NCBI GenBank assembly: GCA_012064415.1
Contig: SSNU01000075.1
Span: forward strand, 462,458 to 526,457
DNA length: 64,000 nucleotides
Reading direction: 5' to 3'
Origin: Gyrodactylus bullatarudis
Taxonomy: Eukaryota; Platyhelminthes; Monogenea; Gyrodactylidea; Gyrodactylidae
In this document: positions 11,456 through 21,877 of the stretch, one piece after another
Position numbering within the stretch: the stretch's first letter is position 1
How the letters are laid out: the number at the start of each line of letters is the position of its first letter
Program-made: the position numbers and the translations under genes
Notes under the pieces: model-generated
Seen by the model: the letters and a program-made list of their open reading frames with translations, nothing else
What the model was told of the DNA's origin: nothing
Databases searched by the model: none

Positions 11456-11968
11456 ATGGCAAATCAGCAGATAACCCAACCTAAACCTGATCGATTTGCA
11501 AAAAAAGTAATGTTAACGGTTTATTGGTGTCGAAAAGGTGTAATTGATTTTGAATTGCTTGAGCCTAACACAACAATTACAGGTCAAAGGTATATCGAAT
11601 CTTTCAGGACCATGGAAGGCAAACTGAGAGAGAACTTTCCAAGATTTGGCCGTTTAACATTTTTGCAAGATAATGCTCGACGCCATGTCTCGAGATTAGT
11701 CAAAAATTTCTTCGCTAAAAGCAATGTGGATGTATTGGATCATTCTCCCTATAGTCCTGATCTCGCTCCTACAGATTACCATCTTTTCAGATCTCTGCAA
11801 CATCATTTGAAAAGTAAAAAAATCTTCAATTCAAGAGAAGATGTTTTGAATAGCCTTAATGAGTAGATTAACCAAAAATCGCCTGCTTCTTGGCAACGAA
11901 GCATTGATGGACTTCCAGAAAGATGGGATAAATGTACAGAAAAGAACGGCGAACATTTTGATATATGA
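11456..11968 (+). pseudogene. mariner transposase, C-terminal half, with internal stop
   Basis: Frame 11456-11866 encodes the catalytic C-terminal part of a Tc1/mariner transposase. FLQDNARRH supplies the second Asp, and SPYSPDLAPTDYHLF supplies the third with exactly 34 residues between them, the D34D spacing of the mariner group. A TAG at 11864-11866 interrupts the frame, and the same frame continues for 33 more codons to 11968 with typical mariner C-terminal sequence. The N-terminal DNA-binding domain and the first catalytic Asp are missing. Dead fragment; no flanking inverted repeats recognised. Confidence 0.88.
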
Positions 11969-12142
11969 TATGCATATATTTTGTAAAGTTTTTACTTTTA
12001 TTAATTGATCATAAAGTTGCATATTTTTCATCAAGATTTTGCTTAATACTTTTGAAACAACCTAATACCATAGAGTATGAAAAATTCATATTTCATTGGT
12101 TTGAGGTCTCCTATAAAAAGGTTATGTGAACATATATGTGAG

Positions 12143-13057
12143 AGTGATTCTGGAAACTTATGTGACTCTGTAGACTCCCTAGTAAACCAGAGAATCTGGA
12201 AAATCGGTATTCAGAATCCCTAATTAGCTATTCACTAGTAACAGTGAATCTGGAAACTTTAGGAATTCTACAGAATCACTGTGCAACAATCAGTGAGTCT
12301 GCAGACTCTCAGGGATTCTGGAAACTAACTACACTAAACTTCCTAGAAAATGTATTATCCGAAAAATTGTCGATTCACAATAAAATAATAAAAATTTGTT
12401 TTTTGGCTAATATCACTATGATCTTGCCTCTAAACCTTCTTCTTTAATGTATCGATCCATTAATAAGTGAAATATTTTTTTATCAATAAAAATAACTCCA
12501 TCTGATGCAGAATGAAAAGTTGTTACACTTTGCCAAAATTTTATGCACCAATATCATAATGGGTGAAAACTAGACGAGTTCAAAGTTGATATGATCGGGA
12601 TTTTCGTTTTCGAATGAAAATCGATAAAATTCCATTTTTATTCTGACTTTAGTTATGACCCCCGTTTTTCCTACCGATGACGTCATATCATGTAAGCTTT
12701 GCCATATTGGGAGACCTCCGTTCTTATTTCACTTTAGCCTTGAAGTTCACTAATGAATTCAATGGCTATGCTAAAAAGCTTAATACAGTATGACATTATT
12801 CAACACCCATCATTGTGAGTACATATGAGTAAACAGGTAAAAGTATTTCGATCGATAATTTTTCGGATAATACATTTTCTAGGAAGTTTAGTATAGTTAG
12901 TTTCCAGAATCCCTTAGAGTCTGCAGACTCACTGATTGTTGCACAGTGATTCTGTAGAATTCCTAAAGTTTCCAGATTCACTGTTACTAATGAATAGCTA
13001 ATCAGGGATTCTGAATACTAGGGAGTCTACAGACTCACATAAGTTTCCAGAATCACT
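12143..13057. mobile_element. foldback element FB1
   Basis: Left arm 12143-12375 and right arm 12849-13057 are inverted copies. The left arm carries about 24 extra bases. The loop of about 470 nt is non-coding. The arms are themselves built of repeated GATTCTGGAAAC / TCTGCAGACTC units. Because both arms contain the same chance frame, nearly identical 44-residue translations appear on opposite strands (12244 onward and 12981 backward); this is not a gene. No target duplication was clear, and the similarity may extend about 20 bp further outward on both sides. Confidence 0.8.
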
Positions 13058-13451
13058 ATAGCATATATACATAATGTATACTTTGCATAGAACATCCCAA
13101 TACATTATTCTAATTGACCAATCAGATTCATCCTTTGATTTTTCATGATTGACATTTTTAATTACGTCATGCAGCGTGCTGTATTCTCTAAACTCTTCAA
13201 ACCATGCATAAAAATGACAGAATTGAGAATAAATTTTTTTTATTTCAAAATAGAATAGAAGTATTGAAACTACAGTGAATTCTCTAATTTAGTTGTATAT
13301 ATTCTGCCTAAAGTGTAACGAAAACCTAAAGTTACACTTTGGACGACAGAAGTGTAACGAAAATATTTTACCTCTCTGCCCCTTTTCGGTATATGCTTGT
13401 TAGCATACACGGTCTATGCTAATTCAATAAATCTGTGAGTCACAGACTGTG

Positions 13452-15090
13452 ACCCTCTGCTCTTTTTGGAAGGCCTGTAATCGTACATCGAATCGAGAGT
13501 GGAAAATTAAACTAAAATTTTAACAATAGCTGAAGACAGAATGAGTTTGAAATCTTTTGAATTCTATTTTGCTCGGCTATAGCATTTTCGGTAGCAGTTC
13601 GTTTCAGGTTCAGCGAAAAAATGGGCCTAGCACTCATATTGCGCGTAACCAATCAGATTCATTTGAGTTCTTATAAGTGGCGGATCATGGTGTAAGGTCT
13701 ATTCGAGCCTATTATTCAGTATAAAACTGCCTATATCCACATTATACTTAGTCTATGGTTCGGTTAAGGTTCAGTCTATTCAATGCATAGTATTCATGTG
13801 ACAGGATTAAATTAAGATGAAAATTGAGAACTGGCCCTTAAATGATTTTTTGGAAGATAGAAAGCCAGAATTAATATGATAAAATGTCTAGAAAATTTCT
13901 GATTAGTGTTCTTCAGTAAACTTGTCAAGAACTTCTTGATTTCTATTGGTAAAAATTACTAGGCGAACTTTTCCCAGTACCCCTGTCGAAGGCGCCAACA
14001 ATACATTCATTTCTATTATATTTTCTTTTCAAAACTTTGTTTTCATCAATTTCAACTACATGACAATTCCTTCCTATTCGAGTTTGAACTTGAGCTAATT
14101 TCAGAAGACAGTTAAGAAACAAAGTATGATATTATCGTCTCTCTTGTTATGAAAATAGTTGTAACAATAGCTGAATATGTTCTACCTGAACTAAAGTAGT
14201 AGGCAAGCTGAATGTGGGAATTTAGGGCGATTAAAAAGTAAATTTCCTCAAAAATTATATTACCCTTAGATATTGAGTATCTTCCACACCTAGTACATTG
14301 CTTGAAATTAGGTTTAGATAGGTTGACGGTCAAAGATACCCAAGATACCCTCCATTGTGACATGGAGAAGACTCGAGATTAATAAAGATATTCTCTTCTA
14401 ACTATACTTACGAATTGCAATTTCTCAAGACTTACATTTTATAGATGGTTCTCTATTTCACTCATTATTGAGGCACCTTTGATTGATTCCCAGATTCTTA
14501 TTCGATAAAAGGGCCAGTTCTCAATTTTCATCTTAATTTAATCTTGTCACATGAATACTATGCATTGAATAGACTGAACCTTAACCGAACCATAGACTAA
14601 GTATAATGTGGATATAGGCAGTTTTATACTGAATAATAGGCTCGAATAGACCTTACACCATGATCCGCCACTTATAAGAACTCAAATGAATCTGATTGGT
14701 TACGCGCAATATGAGTGCTAGGCCCATTTTTTCGCTGAACCTGAAACGAACTGCTACCGCATTTTCTATTTAAAATTATATTCAATTTTAGTGATTTCAT
14801 GAATTGACTTCGTCCTTTGAAAACTTTATTGGTTTTCATTTTACTTGTCTCTAGATATTCCAAATAGTTTTTCATGTAACTTTAATAATCATAATTTTTT
14901 TGGCCTCACAATTTATTTTGTAATATCAGTTTTATAAAATGCTAATTAATTTTTAGTTATACGTAGTTTTTATATTTATGTTACTATAATTCCATAAAAC
15001 CCTTGTTCATTTTTTTGTATTAAACACCTTAAAAGTGATTTTTTATTAGTTATACATTGTACAAAAGGCCTTCCAAAAAGGGCAGAGGGG
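13452..15090. repeat. outer inverted repeat enclosing FB2
   Basis: CTCTTTTTGGAAGGCCT-type sequence at 13452-13475 is matched in inverse orientation at 15067-15090 (AGGCCTTCCAAAAAGGGCAG). The pair brackets foldback element FB2 plus flanks, about 1.64 kb. A related CTCTGCCCCTTTT motif stands at 13375 and another inside the foldback element at 55.4 kb. Likely an older element into which FB2 inserted. Confidence 0.45.
13590..14758. mobile_element. foldback element FB2 with 8-bp target duplication
   Basis: Arms 13590-13837 and 14511-14758 are both 248 bp and I can find only one mismatch between them. The loop of 673 nt is non-coding. The element is flanked by a perfect 8-bp direct repeat GCATTTTC (13582-13589 and 14759-14766), which fixes the ends and proves transposition. 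The ends read GGTAGCAG. An 8-bp duplication fits hAT or P/Merlin-type transposases rather than mariner. High arm identity means recent insertion or gene conversion between arms. Non-autonomous. Confidence 0.92.
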
Positions 15091-15386
15091 TTAAATATTT
15101 TCTTTACACCTTAGTAAATATAATTATATTTTAACATATACTATAAAGTAGTTATATTAAAACTGTAATAAAAAGTATCTATACATTTTTCATTTCTTAA
15201 AAATCATTTAAATTCCATAGCTAACTGTCTACTGAAAGGTAAGCTGATCTTACTGAGGTTATCTCAGATTCTGAGGAAATAAAACATTTGAATCAAATGA
15301 TTTCATGTTTAAGGAAAATTTATTGCATGGAAGACTTCTCCTAGTTGAAAAAATTGATTGTCATTTTTTTCTTTTCTATAGTCGGG

Positions 15387-16586
15387 TCATTCTGGTAGTT
15401 GAAAGAAGGAATTCAGAGCTGCTTTTTTCTCATCTCGGAGAGAAACACTTGTTTCAATTCCATGGATCAAGTGGTTTATTGGTCCGAAAGTCTCTATTGA
15501 GTAAAAGGCCGGTTCGACCTTTAAATTCCCTAATAATGGACCTATTATCTTTCTTATGTTTCTAGGGATATTTCTTTCAAGATAGTTTATCATAAAAACG
15601 AAAAGATCGTAATTTTTATAAGTCACCTCATTCGCGGTGATAAAACCATCTAAGAATTGAGGGTTTTCTCTCGTTCTGTTCAAGTGGAATATGCAAACCT
15701 GTTCAAAACCATTCTTGTTGGCTGAATTCCGGTCAATATTCCGGTTAGTTTCATTGCCAATCGAAGAGAAATCCCTCTTCAACAAACATATATAGAAATG
15801 TTTTAGCCGAGGACTTAATTTTCGAAATATACGCTTAGATATTGCAAGAAAATCTTTAAGGAAATCTTTGTCATAATTTATGATTTTTCTATAGAATAAT
15901 TTTTCAGGTCGTATTGCAGGCAGGATTATTGAGCAGTTGAATTCTACTATTAATCTGATACATTTGCAGAAAATTTCACTCGTAGCCGTATCTCCAAAAC
16001 TCTCTAGATAACTAATCGCCTCAAGAATCTCATCAGTATAAGGATTGGTAATGGCCCCAAACATTATGAACTGATAGATGAACTTTGCAAAATATTCAAG
16101 ATTGTCTAAAAATGATTCCCGGTCGAGTTTATAGAATTTTTTGATCAACATTTTGAAATAATCTTCCATGTAAAGGAGCTGGAGTGCCCTATCAAATATT
16201 GGATTCAGCATATAGGAATTTTTTAATTTTTTCACAAAATTATTTTCGATAATAATCTCGAGAAGTTTGGAATCTTCGAGGTTGCTCGGGTAAAAATCGA
16301 CATTTCTTGCGATTTCATAAAGAATGAAAATAACATCGTCTGGTCGCTGCATGATGCTTTTCATCAATAAAAACACGACAGGAGTGTCTTTTAAAAGCTC
16401 CTTATAATCATCATAAACTAGGAATTGACAGAATATAAATCGTTCGGTGAAGCTGTGTAAACACTGGATGAGATCATCTTGATTCTCGTAGACTTCCTTG
16501 TATTTCAATATTTTATAGATTTTATTTAGTGAAATCTTTTGTTCGCCAAGATTTTTTATGTCATCTTCATATACAATATGTCTCAT
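15387..16586 (-). CDS. ARM-like helical protein A, unknown function
   Basis: One uninterrupted frame of 399 codons from ATG at 16586. It is almost entirely helical, with leucine/isoleucine-rich helix pairs about 40 residues apart, as in ARM/HEAT-type proteins. No signal peptide, membrane segment or catalytic motif. Near residue 280 it has FEQVCIFHLNR, matching IEQACIFELNR in the gene at 18042-19351, which has similar size and composition. The two are paralogues. Its ATG lies only 41 nt after the LAMTOR5 stop codon on the same strand, too little for an ordinary promoter, so the two may share a transcript. I do not recognise the family. Confidence 0.72.
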   Translation of the reverse strand: MRHIVYEDDIKNLGEQKISLNKIYKILKYKEVYENQDDLIQCLHSFTERFIFCQFLVYDDYKELLKDTPVVFLLMKSIMQRPDDVIFILYEIARNVDFYPSNLEDSKLLEIIIENNFVKKLKNSYMLNPIFDRALQLLYMEDYFKMLIKKFYKLDRESFLDNLEYFAKFIYQFIMFGAITNPYTDEILEAISYLESFGDTATSEIFCKCIRLIVEFNCSIILPAIRPEKLFYRKIINYDKDFLKDFLAISKRIFRKLSPRLKHFYICLLKRDFSSIGNETNRNIDRNSANKNGFEQVCIFHLNRTRENPQFLDGFITANEVTYKNYDLFVFMINYLERNIPRNIRKIIGPLLGNLKVEPAFYSIETFGPINHLIHGIETSVSLRDEKKAALNSFFQLPE

Positions 16587-16627
16587 TGGTAATATTAATA
16601 AAGTTTTATTGCGTAATAGTCATTAAA

Positions 16628-16978
16628 TTAATCTCCAATTTTTGATTGACTTAAACAACTCAAAATGGATAAATCTGAGTTATTCGAATTAGCAGATGAA
16701 ATGTAGATAGAACTTGAATAACATACGAATTAATAAATTTTTCCTTACCTAAATTCGTTATCAATGACAAGTGTTTGTGCCTCTGAATCAATTCCTTTCA
16801 TGTCTTGATAGATTTTCCTAATCAGCCCTGGATCCATTGTCTCGGTAGTACCCCTGTTCATGATTGTCTGGCCATCTATGGTCGTAAGAGACAAACCAGT
16901 AACACGATTATTGGAAAATCTTCATATTAAAATTAATATTTACGTATCATCAAACAATTCCCTCAGTTTCGCGTCCAT
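16628..16978 (-). CDS. LAMTOR5: Ragulator subunit LAMTOR5 (HBXIP)-like
   Basis: Three exons on the minus strand, 16978-16944, 16919-16749 and 16712-16628, with introns of only 24 and 36 nt, give 96 aa (human short form 91). The N-terminus MDAKLRELFDDT and the following NNRVTGLSLTTIDGQTIMNR fit LAMTOR5: an amphipathic helix, then the first strands of the roadblock/longin fold with the GL...D..G turn. A middle helix ends in QTLVIDNEF, and the last exon gives the closing strands, which are poorly conserved. Family role: part of the Ragulator complex anchoring mTORC1 signalling to lysosomes. It shares a 38-bp spacer with MITD1 copy B and abuts ARM-like A downstream. Confidence 0.72.
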
Positions 16979-17016
16979 TTTAAACAAAATTATTTCAAAT
17001 TAAGAACCTTTTCTTT
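16979..17016. promoter_or_regulatory. 38-bp divergent spacer between LAMTOR5 and MITD1 copy B
   Basis: Only 38 bp separate the two divergent ATG codons. The bases are almost pure A/T with a pyrimidine run (CTTTTCTTTTTG) just before the MITD1 start. Any transcription start must lie inside this spacer or inside the opposite gene, so the promoter is necessarily bidirectional or overlapping. Confidence 0.55.
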
Positions 17017-17865
17017 TTGATTATGAGTTCAGATTCAAATGAACTACAGAATGATTACCTCTACAATAAGGGCCTGAAACTAATAAAGACTGCTATCAAG
17101 TTGGAAACAGAAAAGAAATATATAGATTCTCTTTTATCATATCAAAATGGGATCGAAATCCTTCTGCTTAAAGGTAAAAGTATCAAAAGTAAGTGGATTT
17201 CCTCATTCCTTTTAGACCCACAGTTCAAGAAGAAGCTTTATGAATCTCTTGATAATTATATGAAGAGAGCCGAAAGCTTAAAGGCAACTGTTCAAGATCT
17301 TTCCAACGGTAATTTATTACTCTAACAGTCATCAGTCAAAGATTTTCATGAGCAGATTGAAATTAAGGAAAATGATACTGGCTATGGCTATGAGAGAATT
17401 CTCGGTAAGTTCTTCTCAGAGTTCTCTGCACGCCAAGTCTCCATCTATGATCCTTATATCAGATCTTCGCATCAAATTGAAAACCTTAGTTGTCTCTTTG
17501 AATTATTTGTGGCCAAATCTGATATCAGAACTGTGCATTTGATAACCAAAGAGGCTGACGTAAAGTATTTCTGTTAACATTTGCCTTAGAATAATAAACA
17601 AGAACAGTTGACCAAGTTTAATCAACTTAAAACAGAATTATTGTCTCATAATGTGAATTTTGGCTGGAAGTTTGACAACACCCTTCATGATCGCAAGATT
17701 CAGTTTGACAATGGTTGGATCGTCAAACTAGGTCGAGGTCTTGATTATTTTAAGCGACAGGAAACTCCTTTTACCGGGTTGGGCGTTCACAATTACGATT
17801 TTCGTAAATGTCACGCCACATATATTGATATTTTTCATGAATCTTCTCTCGTCGTTAGAAAATGA
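17017..17865 (+). CDS. MITD1: MIT domain-containing protein 1, copy B
   Basis: Exons 17017-17308, 17336-17559 and 17590-17865 give 263 aa. The introns are 27 and 30 nt, and the first must be removed because the unspliced frame hits a stop after NLLL. Domain order matches copy A: MIT helices at about residues 10-95, then the phospholipase-D-like domain with HEQIEIKENDTGYGYERI, IYDPYI, LHDRKIQFDNGW, KLGRGLDYFKRQ and ATYIDIFHE. Exon positions and phases equal those of copy A, so the two arose by duplication. The middle exon is 224 nt in both. Family role: ESCRT-III binding at the abscission midbody. ARM-like B starts 176 nt downstream. Confidence 0.9.
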
Positions 17866-18041
17866 AAGCTACTCTGAAGTAGTTCAAATGATTTTATTAT
17901 TAAATATTTTTTTGAACCAATGAAAATCTTCCTTTTACTTGCAACCAAATATTGTGCAATTCACTTATATTGCGTACTCATCTAAATCGAGGTTCTTCTT
18001 TTGTTAATCATCTTCTCGTTTTCAGCTCAAACTGTGTTGAA

Positions 18042-19351
18042 ATGGAACCGGACCACTTTGATATTAGACGCGAGCGTGTCAAAAACATGATCAAAATTAT
18101 GAAGAAAAAGTCTGTTTATGATGATCAAACAGAATTAGTTGCCAAGTGCCTAGAAATCATTCGAATGGATGAAATTAGCCAACATTCCCTGCTCTGGAAT
18201 GAATATGAAGTCTGGGTATTCGACACTGCCCTTATCTATCTTTTAGACATGGCTTTAGAAAAGGATGAACTAAGGGCTGATTCTATGCATTGCCTCAATC
18301 ATTTGATATCAAAAATTCAAATTAGTCACAAAAGAATCATTGAATCAGGTGTCATGTTGAACTTTGTGAAAATTGCCATCTTTGAGACCCGCCCTGACAT
18401 AACCGAGCATGTTAACAAGTGCCTAGACATCCTCTTTGAGATACCAGCTTCGACAAAGAATTCAAAAATTATTGATTACCTCGAGACAGCCGATTTCAGA
18501 GTAAGTTGGCCTTTTTGTATACTCTCTTTTATATACTCAAATGTAATATGTCTACTCTTTCCATCTCCTAGGCCTTAACCGAGGGTGGAATCAGCTCCCT
18601 GAGCACTATACTAAACTCGTTTACAAAACATTCATTTCGCAATAATCCCTACATTCATGGTATCCTGAGGATCTGCGAGAAGCTCTTGAAGTATGAAAAT
18701 TTTGAACTGCTCAAAATCGTCGCTTCCATACTAAAGACAATCGCTGACACCTATGTTGACGGTAGGGAAATTTTCATTGAACATAATGATTGGTTTGAAA
18801 TTCTCTACAAGAATTTAATGCATCGAAATCTTTCTGTGCAAAAGGCTTTTGCTGAAGCTCTCTTGGCCATTTGCAATCGATATCCGGAAGCAATGTCGTT
18901 GAAAATTAAGGAAAAATTCTTCACCTACTGGCGCAGAAACCTGACCAGTCTCAACTTGTCAATGCATCCAAAAAAGTTGACAATTGAAGAATGCAGAGAC
19001 TACGGTATTGAACAGGCATGTATTTTTGAACTGAACCGAGGGCCTGACTATCAAATGATCTTTGAAAAAATCTACAAATTCCAAGCCCTGGAGGACGGAT
19101 TTCATGAAATCTATCGAGCCCTTCTACACAGTGTCATTCAAATGTTGAATACCAGACAAATGACCAGAGACTCTTGGGGCACTCTTGGCCTCTACATGGG
19201 CGGCCATATGACTGTATTCGAAGATCTCAATGAAATGGTCACCAATACTGATATTGTCAATGTACTGCATAGCCGAAAGGATCAAAATACTGACACTACG
19301 CCAGTCAATTTCCTGGAACTCTTTGTCAAAGCATGTTACGCTCTCAACTGA
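18042..19351 (+). CDS. ARM-like helical protein B, unknown function
   Basis: Exons 18042-18500 and 18572-19351 with a 71-nt phase-0 intron give 412 aa. The chosen ATG (MEPDHFDIRRERVK) is the first after an acceptor-like CTCGTTTTCAG ending at 18024. The protein is helical throughout with ARM/HEAT-type spacing (for example NLMHRNLSVQKAFAEALLAI). The C-terminal part has YGIEQACIFELNR, shared with ARM-like A. It carries no recognisable catalytic motif and no membrane helix. It follows MITD1 copy B by 176 nt on the same strand, mirroring ARM-like A behind LAMTOR5. A distant importin- or zyg-11-like scaffold is conceivable, but I cannot assign one. Confidence 0.78.
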
Positions 19352-19612
19352 CTCAAGAGGATTTTATATACCAAGATAAAGAAAGAACCTTACATTTTTT
19401 TACATGTGAATAAGAAAGCAAGATTTATTATTAAGCTCAATCGATTGAAAATAAAAGATTCTTAAAAGAGAATATTGTTGTTAATTTGAAAATAATTAAA
19501 CATGTATCATGAGATGATGATAATTTGTTCGTAGATGTAGGTGCAATCAATTTCATTGAGTCTAGAAACTTTCAATGAATGGAGTTTGTTTAAGAAAAGA
19601 AAATTAGATCGT

Positions 19613-21440
19613 ATGAAACCCAAGGAAAACGATTGTAAGTTTTAAAAAAATCTCAGCATTGACCTATCTGATCAGAGGGATTTGATTGGTTCTCCCCTAA
19701 TTGACTAATAAGAGTAGAGAATTTTTCCTTTCAGATGTTTACTCCAACATCTTTGGTTTACAGGGAGTGGGCGACATACCAAACTTTGAAGGCCTCGAGA
19801 AGCAAGCCTCGACAATCATTGCTTATTTCCTTAACAAGTTAAACAATGAGTTTGTGTCTAATTTTGCCAACTCAAATGACCATATCGTCTATCGTTCCAA
19901 TATTAAAAACAATTTCAGTTCTGACGTCCCCTTAAACTATGAAGGGGATATATCGATAATTTGGGCTCCAACCCAACTATTCCTACCACCTCACATAACA
20001 AAGGAGTACGAGCCGAAGGAAATTGATGAATTTGTCAAATCTTCAGAGCTGACATCAAAACTAGAAGAGAAGAAAATTCCAAAATTAACCAATGCCGATC
20101 TCTTGAGGTTTGCTGACAAGTGTGATATGTCAGCATTGTATGGAAGAGCCTGGGGCCATATACTAGAGAGGAAGCAGGCTAAAAACCTCAGCTATGAGCC
20201 ATCCGAGATAATCATTGTCAGAGTTGAGACTCCGATATTCCTTAATGATATGGAGGATTGCTTTCAAAAGAACTCCATAGTATTTTGGGATCACGAGATG
20301 CCAGGAAAGTTTGTCAACGTCTTAAGGCTTTTGGCGAAACGTCTTGATCCACGAAGTTGCTCCAAATGGGAACCGTTAAAGATTGTATATCTGATACAGA
20401 AAGAAGTCCCGGAAGACAAAGAAATTGTCGATTCAAAACTAATGCTTGATTTCATTAAGCATCTTGTCAAGGCTAGACATGAATACTCCTCATGTGTTTA
20501 TGGCTTCTACAAGGCATGTCATCTGCTACTTCAGGCTAGAAAATCTGATTCTTGTCATGTCAGATGCGATGGATCTCAATCAGAATGTTTCTCCTGGCCA
20601 TATCCGAGTGGAGGAAATCCATTTTTCTGGTTATTAGATATATACAAAAAGAATCCCTATGAGGAGTTGAATAAGGCTGAATGTGAAGCCCTCTTGTCTG
20701 TAGAAGTGGACAAATTATGGCTTTTGGCTACTCATATCTCGAATGCTATCGGGTTTGGCTGTGGTGCGACATTCAACTATTTCAACATGCCCGGATGCAT
20801 GCTGGAACAAGTGACGAGCGGGAACTATCAGAAAAGTTGTCATGAAAAGAGAAACTTTTTGTTTCAGTGTCATTTCAGAAACATTGAAAATCTCTATGCT
20901 CACGCGTGTAGTCAGATAGCTTCATGTACTAAATTCAAGCTAGATATTAATGCCTTTATTGGTATAAGATTTAAGCAAGAATTCGAAAAGACCTCTCCAG
21001 CTAGATATTATACATCTATTGATGATGTAATCTACACTCAACACCCACTTTCATATGCATACCTATTTGACAGATGGCCGTTTGTCTATGGAATCATGAC
21101 AAAAGTGGATTCGATCAATCCTCAATCAGAGGGGGAGACTACTTTCTGTGAGAAACTGAGCAGACCCTTTATCTTCAATCCGACTTTAATTGTTATGATG
21201 AATTGTCTTCTACAAAAGTATCACTATCAATGTATAAAGACCCTTTGTCTGCCAGTAGCCAACAAGTGTATCGACGAATTTTCAAGGTGCATCATACCCG
21301 GAACAGTCCTCACGTATAACTGGAACGAGAAGGACTTCAAAAAGTTGTTTCTAGCCCAAAACTCGTATTTCAAAGAGATTCTTGAGTCCAAGGGAGAAGA
21401 CCTTGAAAAGATTGGCTTACAAATGGTTGACAAGAACTGA
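19613..21440 (+). CDS. 575-aa orphan protein
   Basis: The long frame lacks an ATG at its 5' end. It opens just after a strong acceptor (TTTTTCCTTTCAG, ending at 19734). A small first exon 19613-19634 (MKPKEND) with donor GTAAGT joins it in phase 1 across a 100-nt intron, giving 575 aa. Globular and soluble, with about 20 Cys. Features seen: FEGLEKQASTIIAYFLNKL, GDISIIWAPTQLFLPPHI, a Cys-rich loop near 280-295 (SCHVRCDGSQSECFSW) and HPLSYAYLFDRWPF. No signal peptide, membrane helix or domain I can name. Codon use is like its neighbours. It follows ARM-like B by about 260 nt on the same strand. Confidence 0.78.
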
Positions 21441-21869
21441 ACATATCCTGTGTAGTAGTCGGAAAATAGAATCATAGAACCATCGACAAGTTAATAAAGT
21501 TGAAATTAATAAAATCTGGCAAAGCACCTTGTGTTTTTTGACATATACAAAGGCTAACGAGCTGGAAAAGATCTCATTATGGTTCTATTACTCTGGTAAC
21601 TAATTTGCTCATGAGCAAGTTAGCTATGAAAAATTCCAAAAAAATTGGTCGAACTCTGTTTAGTACAGCATGCATGCTTCTGCATATTCCTAAAGAGATG
21701 GTAAGGAGTATGCCATGAATTGGCAGATCATTACTAGTGACACAAAAACTATCCATCAGATAGGTTACTAAAATTTAACAAAACAGTCTTTTTAATCACA
21801 TGTTATATTTGTAGATAATGGTAAAATTTCTGAGATAAAGCCCACCAGACGAGTGAAAAAGTGAGAGCA
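21441..21869. other. intergenic, no gene seen
   Basis: 3' flank of the orphan gene, with TTAATAAAG-type poly(A) signals about 50 nt after the stop, then AT-rich spacer up to the hAT-like element. No frame of note. Confidence 0.5.
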
Positions 21870-21877
21870 GTCAGTAG

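Noticed and set aside
12244..12981. Two frames on opposite strands with nearly identical 44-residue translations, looking like a duplicated gene
   Set aside because: They are the two arms of the foldback element FB1 read through the same chance frame; no start context, no homologue.
19701..19734. Extension of the 575-aa orphan upstream to 19701
   Set aside because: The codon at 19701 is TTG and the stretch includes a strong 3' splice site; a short upstream exon with ATG joins in phase instead.
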